NCBI GenBank assembly: GCA_025964675.1
Contig: JAOPYI010000301.1
Coordinates: forward strand, 62,001-126,000
DNA from: Sphaerisporangium sp.
GTDB taxonomy: Bacteria; Actinomycetota; Actinomycetes; Streptosporangiales; Streptosporangiaceae
Direction: 5' to 3'
Length of the DNA stretch: 64,000 nucleotides
The notes below the pieces were generated by a model. It was not told the origin of the DNA and ran no database searches. It was given only the letters and a program-made list of their open reading frames with translations. How positions within the stretch are numbered: the stretch's first letter is position 1; each line of letters opens with the position of its first letter. The position numbers were made by a program, and so were the translations under genes. Shown here piece by piece: positions 1 through 12,398 of this stretch.

Positions 1-928
1 CGCCGCGCTGCTCCAGCCCGGTGACACCGTGCTCGCGATGGCGCTGTCCCACGGCGGCCACCTGACCCACGGTTCCAAGGTGAACTTCTCCGGTCGCTGG
101 TTCGACGTCGTGGCGTACGGAGTGCGGCGCGACACCGAGATCATCGACTACGACGAGGTGCGCGAGCTCGCGCTGCGGCACCAGCCCAAAATGATCATCT
201 GTGGTGCCACGGCCTACCCAAGGCTCATCGATTTCGCCGTGTTCCGGGGCATCGCCGACGAGGTCGGAGCGTGGCTGCTCGCGGACGCCGCGCACACGAT
301 CGGCCTGGTGGCGGGCGGCGCGGTCCCCTCGCCCGTGCCGTACGCCGACGTGGTGACGTTCACGACGCACAAGACCCTGCGCGGTCCGAGGGGCGGCGGC
401 ATCCTGTGCACGGAAGAGCTCGCCACGAAGGTCGACCGCGCGGTCTTCCCGTTCACCCAGGGCGGTCCGATGATGCACACGATCGCGGCCAAGGCGGTCG
501 CGTTCGGCGAGGCGCTGCGCCCGGAGTTCCGTGCGTACGCCGAGCAGGTGATCGCCAACGCCCGGGCGCTGACCGACGCGCTCGCCGCCGAGGACATGCG
601 CCCGGTGTCCGGCGGCACCGACACCCATCTGGCGCTGATCGACCTGCGTGGCCTGGGGGTGACCGGGGCGATGGCCGAGCGGAGCTGCGCCCGCGCGAAG
701 ATCACCCTCAATCGGAACGCGATCCCCTACGACCCTGAGCCCGCCACGGTGACGTCCGGCATCCGGCTGGGCACCCCGTGCGTCACGACCCAGGGGATGG
801 GGGTCACGGAGATGAAGGAGATCGCGTCGATGGTGGCGCAAGCCGCCCGCGATCCGGGTGCGATAACGTCGGTGGCCGAGCGGGTGGCGCAGCTCACCCG
901 GGGTCATCCGGTGTATCCACGCGGTTAA
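1..928 (+). CDS. glyA: Serine hydroxymethyltransferase, C-terminal part (cut by the window edge)
   Basis: PLP enzyme that transfers a one-carbon unit between serine and tetrahydrofolate in the cytoplasm. The frame is already open at base 2 and runs about 308 codons to TAA at 926-928, so roughly the first third lies outside the window. The motif [15 protein letters not shown] is followed by the PLP-lysine motif [13 protein letters not shown], both diagnostic of this family. A GTG at base 29 is internal and not the true start. The next gene, wecA, lies 60 bases downstream on the same strand. The family call is very safe; only the missing 5' part prevents a start assignment. Confidence 0.95.
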   Translation, partial: AALLQPGDTVLAMALSHGGHLTHGSKVNFSGRWFDVVAYGVRRDTEIIDYDEVRELALRHQPKMIICGATAYPRLIDFAVFRGIADEVGAWLLADAAHTIGLVAGGAVPSPVPYADVVTFTTHKTLRGPRGGGILCTEELATKVDRAVFPFTQGGPMMHTIAAKAVAFGEALRPEFRAYAEQVIANARALTDALAAEDMRPVSGGTDTHLALIDLRGLGVTGAMAERSCARAKITLNRNAIPYDPEPATVTSGIRLGTPCVTTQGMGVTEMKEIASMVAQAARDPGAITSVAERVAQLTRGHPVYPRG

Positions 929-988
929 TGTGCAGTTCTGTACAGTTATCCGGTCACATCTGACCTGACAATCCGGGAAACTAGGTTC

Positions 989-2230
989 GTGCGCGAATAC
1001 CTTCTGATGGCGCTGGTGGCGGCGGCGGTCACCTATCTGCTGGTCCCGCTGGTCAGGGTTTTCGCGCTGCGCATCGGCGCCGCGCCGGAGATCCGTGAGA
1101 GAGACGTGCACACGGTCCGCACCCCCCGCCTCGGCGGGCTCGCGATGTACGCCGGCATGCTCGCGGGGCTCTTCGTCGCCAGCCGCCTGGACCACATCGG
1201 CGCCAAGCTGGCCGACCCGAGGATCGGCGACGGCCGCACCGTCATCGCCCTGGCCCTGGCGGGCGGCGTGATCGTGCTGACCGGCTTCCTCGACGACTGG
1301 TGGGGGATGGACCCCTTCGTCAAGCTCGGAGGGCAGATCGCCGCCGCCGGGCTCCTCGTCGCGTTCAAGCTCACCCTTCTGTGGATCCCCCTGCCCAACG
1401 GCGGCACGGTCAGCCTCGACAACACGCTGACCACGATCCTCACCATCCTGGTCGTCGTCGTGGCCATCAACGCGGTCAACTTCGTGGACGGCCTTGACGG
1501 CCTGGCCGCCGGCATCGTCTGCATCGCCGCGATGGCCACCTTCGCGTGGACCATCGCGCTGACCGACAGCATGGACCAGGGCCGCCTCAGCGTCACGGCC
1601 ACCATCACCGCGATCCTGATCGGTGTGTGCCTGGGTTTCCTGCCGCACAACTTCCATCCCGCCAAGATCTTCATGGGCGACACGGGCGCGATGCTGATCG
1701 GCCTGGTCCTGGCCACCTCCGTCGTCACGGTGACCGGCACGGTCGACTACAACGGCGCGGCCGGCAGCATCAACCGCTTCCCCGTCGTCCTGCCCATCCT
1801 GCTTCCCCTCGCGGTGATGGTGCTTCCGCTGGCGGACCTGGTCATGGCGGTCGTACGGCGCACCTCGCACGGAAAGTCGCCGTTCGCGCCCGACCGAGGC
1901 CACCTGCACCATCGGCTGCTCCAGATCGGCCACTCGCACCGCCGCACGGTCCTCATCATGTACGCGTGGACGTTCCTGTTCGCCGCCACCGTCGTCGGCC
2001 TGTCGGTGGGCGGCGTGCCGCTGATCGTCTTCCCCGTGGTCGTGCTGCTCGCGTTGGTCGTTCTGATAATGATGGGGCTGCCCCGGTGGCGGTCCGGGAG
2101 AGGCGGCGGCCGTGGCGGCGGCGCCCACGCCGCTCCCCGTGGGCCCGCGCCCGACACCGGCCCGGCCTCGGAGGATCCCCCCGTTCCGGGTGCGGCGGCC
2201 GGCTCGCACGTCTCCGCGACCACCCGCTGA
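989..2230 (+). CDS. wecA: Polyprenyl-phosphate GlcNAc-1-phosphate transferase, WecA/MraY family
   Basis: Integral membrane enzyme that moves GlcNAc-1-phosphate from UDP-GlcNAc to a polyprenyl phosphate carrier, the first lipid-linked step for arabinogalactan-like or teichoic wall glycans. The 413-residue protein starts with GTG. About ten hydrophobic helices surround the family's catalytic motifs: NFVDGLDGLAAG, FMGDTGAM and the histidine motif HLHHRL. The last 50 residues are a Gly/Pro/Ala-rich cytoplasmic tail without a known role. Its place just before the ATP synthase operon matches mycobacterial rfe/wecA (Rv1302). TagO-like enzymes of the same family cannot be excluded by sequence alone. 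Confidence 0.9.
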   Translation: MREYLLMALVAAAVTYLLVPLVRVFALRIGAAPEIRERDVHTVRTPRLGGLAMYAGMLAGLFVASRLDHIGAKLADPRIGDGRTVIALALAGGVIVLTGFLDDWWGMDPFVKLGGQIAAAGLLVAFKLTLLWIPLPNGGTVSLDNTLTTILTILVVVVAINAVNFVDGLDGLAAGIVCIAAMATFAWTIALTDSMDQGRLSVTATITAILIGVCLGFLPHNFHPAKIFMGDTGAMLIGLVLATSVVTVTGTVDYNGAAGSINRFPVVLPILLPLAVMVLPLADLVMAVVRRTSHGKSPFAPDRGHLHHRLLQIGHSHRRTVLIMYAWTFLFAATVVGLSVGGVPLIVFPVVVLLALVVLIMMGLPRWRSGRGGGRGGGAHAAPRGPAPDTGPASEDPPVPGAAAGSHVSATTR

Positions 2231-2335
2231 CCTGCCGAGCCATACGACGACCCCAGCGACCGGCTGACCCATCGGGCACCAGGCGTACCGCCGCGCCGGC
2301 CCCCTGCGAACCTCGGCGACCGGCCGATCCGGCGG

Positions 2336-2361
2336 TTTACCTGCTTGAAAGCCCAGGTAAA
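2336..2361. promoter_or_regulatory. Inverted repeat upstream of the ATP synthase operon
   Basis: The perfect 8-base arms TTTACCTG (2336-2343) and CAGGTAAA (2354-2361) are separated by 10 bases. The repeat lies in the 236-base non-coding gap between wecA and the first gene of the ATP synthase cluster, about 105 bases before that gene's ATG. It could be a regulator-binding site or a weak terminator of wecA; there is no T-run after it. I found no convincing -35/-10 pair in the gap, although TTGACA occurs at 2441-2446. Confidence 0.4.
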
Positions 2362-2466
2362 GGCACCATTCCTGAGCTTGTGATACCTTTCACTAGCGGG
2401 GGCAGAGCCGAATTGGCCCTGTAAGGTAGCAATCGCTCGCTTGACAACTGTTTCCTTGGAGCACCG

Positions 2467-2892
2467 ATGCAGGCCAACGACGTGCGCGCACTCAAAGGCG
2501 CGGCCATACCAACCATCGCGGTCGGGTTGGTCGTCGTCGTCGTGGCCGCGCTGGTAGCCGGCGGCAAGGGTGCCCTCGGCGCGGCGATCGGCACGGTCGT
2601 GGTCGTGGCGTTCTTCACGGTCGGCCTCATGGCCGTCACCTGGGCAGGTCGCGTCTCGCCCCAGATGATGATGCTCGCCGCCGTCCTCGGATACCTCGTC
2701 AAGGTCATCCTGCTGATGGCGCTGCTGAGCTCCTTCTCGGACGTGACGGCCTTCGCGCCGCGAGCCTTCGGATGGAGCGTCGTCACCTGCACGATCGTCT
2801 GGACGATCGGCGAGGTGCGCGCATTCCTGAAACTCAAGATGCTGTACGTCGACCCGGACGCCAGGGTCCCCGGACAGGGCGGCCCGCGATGA
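2467..2892 (+). CDS. AtpI-like membrane protein preceding the ATP synthase genes
   Basis: Small integral membrane protein of 141 residues with four hydrophobic segments (about 12-32, 38-60, 66-90 and 100-118) and a charged C-terminus. In actinobacteria a gene of this size sits at this position (for example Rv1303) and is commonly described as ATP synthase protein I-like; its exact role in Fo assembly is not established. The ATG is preceded by GGAG at about 8 bases. It is first in the run towards atpB and probably shares its transcript. Confidence 0.7.
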   Translation: MQANDVRALKGAAIPTIAVGLVVVVVAALVAGGKGALGAAIGTVVVVAFFTVGLMAVTWAGRVSPQMMMLAAVLGYLVKVILLMALLSSFSDVTAFAPRAFGWSVVTCTIVWTIGEVRAFLKLKMLYVDPDARVPGQGGPR

Positions 2893-2967
2893 GGCGTAAG
2901 ATTGCGCGGGGTGGTGAGGGGTCCGATATGACTAGTCCCCCGCCCGCCTGCTATCGTCGTGCCCGCG

Positions 2968-3183
2968 ATGAGCGAAAAAGAGCGCAGGCCAGAGGAAGAC
3001 GGCCGCGACTTCGCCGATGCCGCCTGGTCGGTTCCCAGCTATCTGCTCTCGGGAATGCTCGTCTGGGGTGGCCTCGGCTGGTTGCTGAGCCGTTGGACCG
3101 GCGTGCACGCCTTCATCCCCATAGGCCTCATCCTCGGGGTGGCACTCGCGGTCTACCTCGTCTATCTGAAGCACGGCCGCTGA
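2968..3183 (+). CDS. AtpZ/AtpI-family small membrane protein
   Basis: A 71-residue protein with a charged N-terminus (SEKERRPEEDGRDF) followed by two hydrophobic helices around SYLLSGMLVWGGLGWLL and PIGLILGVALAVYLVYL, the layout of the AtpZ/AtpI putative Fo-assembly family. I prefer ATG 2968 to the in-frame GTG at 2959, because a -10-like TATCGT at 2952-2957 would place the transcript start between them and there is no good Shine-Dalgarno. It ends 58 bases before atpB and is likely part of, or a second entry into, the ATP synthase operon. Confidence 0.7.
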   Translation: MSEKERRPEEDGRDFADAAWSVPSYLLSGMLVWGGLGWLLSRWTGVHAFIPIGLILGVALAVYLVYLKHGR

Positions 3184-3241
3184 CAGCGGCTGCGCATTCC
3201 AAAGGTCTTCTGTCCATCAACGACGTTGAAGGGAACGCCGC

Positions 3242-4323
<1,082 letters not shown>

Positions 4324-4354
4324 CGCGATCCACCCCTGACGAAAGGCTGCACCC

Positions 4355-4900
4355 ATGACTCTGGCAGCTACGCTCCTCGCGGAAGCGGAGAACCCGCTCA
4401 TCCCGCATGCTTACGAGCTGGTCGTCGGCGGCTTCGCGTTCCTGGTCGTTTTCCTTGTCGTCGGCAAGATCCTCACGCCGCGTATCCAGAAGACGCTGGT
4501 TGAGCGGACCGAGGCCATCGAAGGCGGTATCAAGAAGGCTGAGGACGCCCAGGCGGAGGCTCAGCGCACCCTGGAGGAGTACCGCGCCAAGCTCGCCGAG
4601 GCCCGTCACGAGGCCGCCCGCCTGCGGGAAGAGGCTCGTGAGGAGGCCTCGCAGATCAAGGCCGAGCTCCGCGAGGAGGCCCAGGCCGAGGCCCGGCGCC
4701 TGATCCAGGGGGCGCACGCGCAGATAGAGGCCGACCGCCAGCAGGCGTTCGCCCAGCTGCGCGGTGAGCTTGGCCGCCTGGCGACCGAGCTCGCGGGCCG
4801 CATCGTCGGCGAGTCGCTCCAAGACGAGACCCGGCAGAGCCGTGTCGTGGACCGGTTCCTCGAGGAGCTCGAGTCCGCGGACGGGGCGGCGGTGCGCTGA
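4355..4900 (+). CDS. atpF: ATP synthase Fo subunit b
   Basis: Peripheral stalk subunit that anchors F1 to the membrane. The 181 residues consist of one N-terminal membrane helix (about residues 22-42, VVGGFAFLVVFLVVGKIL) and a long, charged, Ala/Glu/Arg-rich coiled coil. Its stop overlaps the atpH start (TGATG), indicating translational coupling. This is the separate b subunit of Streptomyces-type operons; the b-delta fusion of mycobacteria is absent. Confidence 0.95.
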   Translation: MTLAATLLAEAENPLIPHAYELVVGGFAFLVVFLVVGKILTPRIQKTLVERTEAIEGGIKKAEDAQAEAQRTLEEYRAKLAEARHEAARLREEAREEASQIKAELREEAQAEARRLIQGAHAQIEADRQQAFAQLRGELGRLATELAGRIVGESLQDETRQSRVVDRFLEELESADGAAVR

Positions 4901-5709
4901 TGAGGGGCCTGAGCCGTAGCTCCTTCGCCGCCGTCGAGGAACGTTTCAACGCGGTGGCGGCCACCGCGGACCTCGGCCGTCTGGCCGAGGACCTGCACGC
5001 GGTCGCCGTCCTGCTGGACGGCCAGCACGGGCTCCGCCGCAACCTCGCCGATCCTGCCCGCCCAGCGGAGCAGAAGGCCGAGGTCGTGCGGTCCCTGCTG
5101 GGCGGCAAGATCAGCGACGCCGCCCTGGAGACGGTCGTCGCGGCCGTCTCCGTCAAGTGGTCGAGGTCCGCCGACCTCTCTGACGCGCTGGAGCGGCTCA
5201 GCGTCTTCGCCTCGGCCGCCGAGGCCGAGTCCCAGAGCAGGCTCGACGACGTCGAGGACGAGCTCTTCCGGTTCGGCCGCATCGTCGAGGCCACGCCCGA
5301 GCTGCGGCTCGCGCTGGTCGACCCGGCCATCCCGGAGGAGGCCAAGCGGGGGCTGCTGGGCGATCTGCTGGGCGACAGGGTCGCTCCGGCCTCGCTCCGG
5401 CTCATCACGCAGCTTGTGCTGCACCCTCGAGGGCATAGCTTGGAAAGAGGGCTGGATGAATACATCCAGCTCGTGGCGGAGCAACGACAGCAACTCGTCG
5501 CGGTGGTGCGCAGCGCGGTTCCGCTGAGCGACGGGCAGAGGCAGCGCCTCGCTGCCTGGCTGCGCACCACTTACGGTCGCGAGGTCCACCTGAACACAGA
5601 GGTGGACCCGCGGGTGCTCGGTGGATTCTCGGTTCGCCTCGGCGACGAGATGATCGACACCACGATCGCAGGACGTATTGAAGAAGTCCGCCGCCGGTTG
5701 GCCGGCTAG
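4900..5709 (+). CDS. atpH: ATP synthase F1 subunit delta
   Basis: Connects the peripheral stalk to the top of the F1 head. The 269 residues are longer than the roughly 180 of E. coli delta, which is usual for actinomycetes, where an N-terminal extension of about 80 residues is present. The C-terminal part carries the OSCP/delta hallmark VDPRVLGGFSVRLGDEMIDT. The start ATG overlaps the stop of atpF. The gap of 40 bases to atpA carries an AGGGAG-type ribosome site. Confidence 0.93.
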   Translation: MRGLSRSSFAAVEERFNAVAATADLGRLAEDLHAVAVLLDGQHGLRRNLADPARPAEQKAEVVRSLLGGKISDAALETVVAAVSVKWSRSADLSDALERLSVFASAAEAESQSRLDDVEDELFRFGRIVEATPELRLALVDPAIPEEAKRGLLGDLLGDRVAPASLRLITQLVLHPRGHSLERGLDEYIQLVAEQRQQLVAVVRSAVPLSDGQRQRLAAWLRTTYGREVHLNTEVDPRVLGGFSVRLGDEMIDTTIAGRIEEVRRRLAG

Positions 5710-5749
5710 CAGTGTCAGGGCGGCCGATGATTAGGGAGACTGAAGAGAG

Positions 5750-7399
<1,650 letters not shown>

Positions 7400-7402
7400 C
7401 CC

Positions 7403-8305
7403 ATGGGTGCCCAGCTAAGGCTGTTGCGGCGGCGGATCAGGTCGGTGAAGTCCACGGCGAAGATCACGCGCGCCCAGGAGCTCATCGCCTCGTCCCGCAT
7501 CATCAAGGCGCAGCAACGCATGGTGGCGGCCGTGCCGTACGAGCGCGAGATCACTCGCGCGGTGTCGGCCGTCCTCAGCAACACGGCGGAAGTCGACCAC
7601 CCGCTGACGGTCGCGAAGCAGCAGCCGGCCAACGCCGGCGTGCTGATCGTGACCAGCGACCGTGGTTTCGCCGGAGGCTTCAACGCCAACATCCTGCGCG
7701 AGGCCGAAGCGCTGGCCGGTCACCTGCGTGGCCGTGGCGTCGAGGTCAAGCCGTTCGTCGTCGGCCGTAAGGGCATCGGCTGGCACCGGTTCCGCAGCCG
7801 GGAGATGAGCGGCGAGTGGTCCGGGTTCTCCGACAACCCGCTCTACTCCCACGCCAAGGACATCGCCGACTCCCTGGTCGGCGCCTTCGTGGACGAGAAC
7901 GGCATCGACGAGATCCACGTGGTGTACACCCGGTTCGTCTCCATGCTGACGCAGGAGGTGCAGGTCACGCGGATCCTGCCGCTCGAGGTGGAGGAGACCA
8001 CCGAGGAGCCGGCCGAGGGCCCGCTGCCGTACTACGAGTTCGAGCCGACCGCGGGCGAGGTGCTCAACCAGCTCCTTCCCCGCTACATCGAGTCGCGCAT
8101 CTTCAACGCGCTGCTCCAGTCGGCCGCCTCGGAGCACGCCTCCCGTCGCCGGGCGATGAAGTCGGCGACCGACAACGCCAACGATCTCATCCGCACGTTC
8201 ACTCAGAAGATGAACCAGGTGCGCCAGGCCGAGATCACCCAGGAAATCAGTGAGATCGTCGGTGGTGCGAACGCGCTCGCCGACGCCTCAGCGGGGAAAG
8301 AGTGA
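7403..8305 (+). CDS. atpG: ATP synthase F1 subunit gamma
   Basis: Central rotor shaft of F1. The 300 residues begin with RLLRRRIRSVKSTAKITRAQ, the N-terminal helix of the coiled coil, and end with a helix containing KSATDNANDLIRTFTQKMNQ, the C-terminal partner. The middle Rossmann-like domain carries TSDRGFAGGFNANI. Length and motifs are typical. The start ATG lies 3 bases after atpA and atpD follows after 9 bases, so the three are certainly co-transcribed. Confidence 0.97.
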   Translation: MGAQLRLLRRRIRSVKSTAKITRAQELIASSRIIKAQQRMVAAVPYEREITRAVSAVLSNTAEVDHPLTVAKQQPANAGVLIVTSDRGFAGGFNANILREAEALAGHLRGRGVEVKPFVVGRKGIGWHRFRSREMSGEWSGFSDNPLYSHAKDIADSLVGAFVDENGIDEIHVVYTRFVSMLTQEVQVTRILPLEVEETTEEPAEGPLPYYEFEPTAGEVLNQLLPRYIESRIFNALLQSAASEHASRRRAMKSATDNANDLIRTFTQKMNQVRQAEITQEISEIVGGANALADASAGKE

Positions 8306-9742
<1,437 letters not shown>

Positions 9743-9794
9743 CAACTGGGTGCCGGTGCGGCCCGGCCGTACCGGCATTCAAGGAAGGTGTGTG

Positions 9795-10196
9795 ATGGCA
9801 AAGCTCCGCATCGGCGTCGTTTCGCCGGAACGAGAGATCTGGTCCGGCGAAGCCGACATGGTGATTGCCAAGACCGTGGACGGCGAGATCGGTATCATGC
9901 CGAATCACGCCCCTGTTCTCGGTGTCCTCGTAGAGGGCGGTGTCCTCCGCGTCAAGCGTGCGGACGGAGGCGACATCGTCGCCGCCGTCCATGGCGGGTT
10001 CATCTCGGTGGCCGACAACAACGTGTCGGTCCTGGCCGAGACGGCCGAACTCGGGTCCGAGGTCAACGTCGCGGCGGCTCGTGACGCGCTGCAGCGCGCG
10101 CTCGCGTCCGTCGAGGCCGACGGTGAGGACACCGAGGCGCAGGTCGAGGCCAAGCGTGCGAGGGCCCGGCTGCGTGCGGCCGGCGAAGAGGTCTGA
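9795..10196 (+). CDS. atpC: ATP synthase F1 subunit epsilon
   Basis: Rotor subunit that can inhibit ATP hydrolysis. The 133-residue protein starts at ATG 9795, preceded by AAGGAAGG. The N-terminal beta-sandwich contains GEIGIMPNHAPVLGVL, and the C-terminal Ala/Arg/Glu-rich segment forms the helical hairpin. The open frame continues far upstream into atpD but that part is only an antiphase read-through. It is the last ATP synthase gene; the DUF2550 gene lies 31 bases downstream. Confidence 0.96.
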   Translation: MAKLRIGVVSPEREIWSGEADMVIAKTVDGEIGIMPNHAPVLGVLVEGGVLRVKRADGGDIVAAVHGGFISVADNNVSVLAETAELGSEVNVAAARDALQRALASVEADGEDTEAQVEAKRARARLRAAGEEV

Positions 10197-10227
10197 CCGG
10201 CAACGAAAATGAAAGTGGGGGGCGACG

Positions 10228-10614
10228 ATGGCGGCGCTGGACATTCTGATAAGCGTTGTGGTGATCGCCGCCCTCGTCGTTCTCCGCGGGATCGTGCTGG
10301 CACGATCCCGCGGAAATGTCGTATGTAGCATCCGGACGGGAGACCGGGCCTGGAGGAGTGGGGTGGCCCGCTATGCGGGCGGCGAGCTCCACTGGATTCC
10401 GTTCCTGGGACTGCGACTGAGGCCGCGCCACGCGATCGCGAGGCGCGGCCTCAGTGTTTCCATGAGGCGTCCCCTCATCGGCGAGGAAGGCCCCGCCGGA
10501 TACTGGACCGTCGACTGCGCCGGGGTCTCGCTCGCCATGAGCGAGGACGCCCTCACCGGCTTCCTCGCCTGGGTCGAGTCGGCCCCTCCCAGCGCCTACC
10601 TCGACGCCGCGTAA
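10228..10614 (+). CDS. DUF2550 membrane-anchored protein
   Basis: A 128-residue protein with an N-terminal hydrophobic helix (about 4-25, ILISVVVIAALVVLRGIVL) and a soluble domain containing CSIRTGDRAWRSGVARYAGGELHW. DUF2550 proteins lie directly after atpC in many actinobacteria (Rv1312 in M. tuberculosis), but no biochemical role is known. It may be co-transcribed with the ATP synthase genes; no terminator is visible between atpC and this ORF. It ends 6 bases before the convergent adenosyltransferase gene. Confidence 0.8.
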   Translation: MAALDILISVVVIAALVVLRGIVLARSRGNVVCSIRTGDRAWRSGVARYAGGELHWIPFLGLRLRPRHAIARRGLSVSMRRPLIGEEGPAGYWTVDCAGVSLAMSEDALTGFLAWVESAPPSAYLDAA

Positions 10615-10620
10615 CCACGT

Positions 10621-11211
10621 CTACCGGGTGCCGCCGGGCTTCCAGAGGAGCTCCTGGCCGCCCGCGGCGGTGCGGCAGAGGATGAACATCAGGTCGCTCA
10701 GCCGGTTGAGGTACGTGGCGGTGAGCGGGTTGACGTCGTCGTGCGCCTCCAGGGCCGACCACGTCGTGCGTTCGGCTCGCCGTACGACCGTGCGGGCGAC
10801 GTGCAGGAGCGCGGTGCCTGGCGCGCCGCCGGGGAGGATGAAGCTGCGCAGTGGCTGGAGCTCCTCGTTGAACAGGTCGCACTGCGTCTCGATCCACTCC
10901 ACGTAGGACGCCTCCACCCGCAGCGGGGGGAACTCGGGGTTCCGCGTCACGGGGGTGCACAGGTCGGCTCCGACGTCGAACAACTCGTTCTGCACGCGGG
11001 CGAGCACCTCGACGATCGCGGGGGAGAGGCCGCCCATGGCCACGGCGACGCCGATCGCGGCGTTCGCCTCCTCGACGTCGGCGTAGGCGGCGAGCCGGGT
11101 GTCGGTCTTGCGGGTGCGGCTCATGTCGCCGAGTGTCGTGGTGCCGTCGTCGCCGGTGCGGGTGTAGATCTTGGAGAGCACCACCGGCTTGTCGTTGTCA
11201 GCTCGCGTCAT
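10621..11211 (-). CDS. cobO: PduO-type cob(I)alamin adenosyltransferase
   Basis: Transfers the 5'-deoxyadenosyl group of ATP to cob(I)alamin to make adenosylcobalamin. The family's ATP-binding motif KIYTRTGDDGTTTLGD lies close to the N-terminus, and LPGGAPGTALLHVARTVVRRAER with its buried arginines marks the C-terminal part of the trimer. I shortened a longer open frame to ATG 11211 (196 residues), because the extra 58 residues have no homology-like pattern. AdoCbl is the cofactor of methylmalonyl-CoA mutase, whose epimerase partner is encoded at 25979-26422. Gene order after DUF2550 matches M. tuberculosis (Rv1312-Rv1314c). The symbol follows common actinobacterial usage; pduO is the structural family. 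Confidence 0.88.
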   Translation of the reverse strand: MTRADNDKPVVLSKIYTRTGDDGTTTLGDMSRTRKTDTRLAAYADVEEANAAIGVAVAMGGLSPAIVEVLARVQNELFDVGADLCTPVTRNPEFPPLRVEASYVEWIETQCDLFNEELQPLRSFILPGGAPGTALLHVARTVVRRAERTTWSALEAHDDVNPLTATYLNRLSDLMFILCRTAAGGQELLWKPGGTR

Positions 11212-11378
11212 GCCGCCCAGCGTAACCGCCGGTGAAACGGAGGGGACGGGCCCTCCGGTCGAGGAGGCCGGACTGGCCACGGCTTCGATTTGGTGGGCGC
11301 TGAGCAGGCATGGGTCTCCGACAGGTGGGCACTGACACCCACGTGGCCTTTCGAGGTCGCCGGACAGGAGGAGGCGGC

Positions 11379-11696
11379 ATGCCAATCCGGAGCGGTCGGG
11401 GACACCAGGTGGTCAGCGTCGGGTCCCGTCTCGACGTGGGCACGGTCGCCAGGCTGCGGCCGCGCCTGCACGACGCGGTCGACTCCGGCGACGGTGACAT
11501 GATCGTCGATCTCTCCGAGCTCGAGATGATCGACGCCGCCGGTCTCGGGGTCCTGGTCGGCACGCATCGCCGCGCGCTACGCGCGGAACGCCGCCTCGTG
11601 CTCAGGGGGGTGCCACCGCGTGTCATGCGGTTGCTCGCCATCACCCGGTTGCACAGGGTGCTCCGGGTCGAGCTTCCGACGGCGGCCGTGGCCTGA
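11379..11696 (+). CDS. STAS-domain anti-sigma factor antagonist-like protein without the usual phosphorylation serine
   Basis: A single STAS domain of 105 residues, the fold of SpoIIAA/RsbV proteins that release sigma factors by binding anti-sigma kinases. ATG 11379 has GGAGGAGG just upstream. The phosphoacceptor loop, normally DSSG or D(S/T)xG, reads MIDAAGLGVLV here (Ala53-Ala54), so regulation by serine phosphorylation looks impossible. No anti-sigma factor or sigma gene is adjacent, so its partner is unknown. It could bind its partner constitutively or respond to another signal. Confidence 0.75.
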   Translation: MPIRSGRGHQVVSVGSRLDVGTVARLRPRLHDAVDSGDGDMIVDLSELEMIDAAGLGVLVGTHRRALRAERRLVLRGVPPRVMRLLAITRLHRVLRVELPTAAVA

Positions 11697-11699
11697 TCG

Positions 11700-11719
11700 C
11701 GGCTCCGTCTCAGGAGCCG
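11700..11719. terminator. Bidirectional hairpin between the STAS and TetR genes
   Basis: The perfect 7-base stem CGGCTCC/GGAGCCG with a 6-base loop starts 4 bases after the STAS stop and overlaps the 3' end of the convergent TetR gene. The position is right for a shared terminator of two converging genes. It lacks a T-run, which is common for hairpin terminators in high-GC actinomycetes. Confidence 0.5.
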
Positions 11720-12318
11720 ACCGAGCGCCGGAAGATGTGGACGGCCGTCTCGATCAGGTGCTCCAGGGGTGGCGAGGGGTCGGCCAGCACCCACTCGATC
11801 AGAAGCTCCTGTATCGCGCCGACCATGCCCAGTGCGAGCAGGTGGGTCCTCGCGGGCAGGCCGCCCGGCAGGTCTCCCAGGGTCTGCTCGATGATCTGGG
11901 CGAAGCCCGTCACCGCGCGCTGCCGGTGGACCGCGAGGATGTCACCGGCCCGCCGCACCTCCAGGTGCATGATCCGGGCACGCCGGGCGTCGCGGGTGAC
12001 GAAGGTGATGTACTCCCCGATGCCCGCATGGATCCTGCTGTCCAGATCGGGAGATGCCCCGGCGATGGCCTTGGAGACGGCGACGAGGGTTTCCTCGACG
12101 CAGCGGTCATAGACCGCTCGCATCAAATCCTCGCGTCCGGTGAAACATTCATAGAACGCGCGGTTCGAGATGCGTGCCGCCGCGCACAATCGCTCGATCG
12201 TGGTCGCGGTGAATCCCGCACCGGCGAACAACGTGTATGCCGCGGTCTGCAACCGCTCCCTGCGGTCGGCTAATCGCTGCTCCGCCGTCATTCCCCGGTA
12301 GTCGCGTCCCGTCGCCAC
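11710..12318 (-). CDS. TetR-family transcriptional regulator
   Basis: A 202-residue one-component regulator. The N-terminal helix-turn-helix spans about residues 20-65 and includes TTIERLCAAARISNRAFYEC, typical of TetR DNA-binding domains; the C-terminal 130 residues form the ligand/dimer domain. GTG 12318 is preferred because GAGGTG lies about 6 bases upstream; an earlier GTG at 12330 is possible. It follows the aldehyde dehydrogenase gene on the same strand after about 80 bases, so the two may form one transcript and it may regulate that enzyme. The ligand is unknown. Confidence 0.85.
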   Translation of the reverse strand: MATGRDYRGMTAEQRLADRRERLQTAAYTLFAGAGFTATTIERLCAAARISNRAFYECFTGREDLMRAVYDRCVEETLVAVSKAIAGASPDLDSRIHAGIGEYITFVTRDARRARIMHLEVRRAGDILAVHRQRAVTGFAQIIEQTLGDLPGGLPARTHLLALGMVGAIQELLIEWVLADPSPPLEHLIETAVHIFRRSVGS

Positions 12319-12398
12319 TGCACACCTCACGTCCTGCTGGCCCCGTAGGAACCCATCATTATGGACGCAAGATCGTTTTTCGGGAAGTATCGGGACAA

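Noticed and set aside
11212..11378. Cobalamin riboswitch near the adenosyltransferase gene
   Set aside because: The gap is short and shows none of the conserved B12-box elements.
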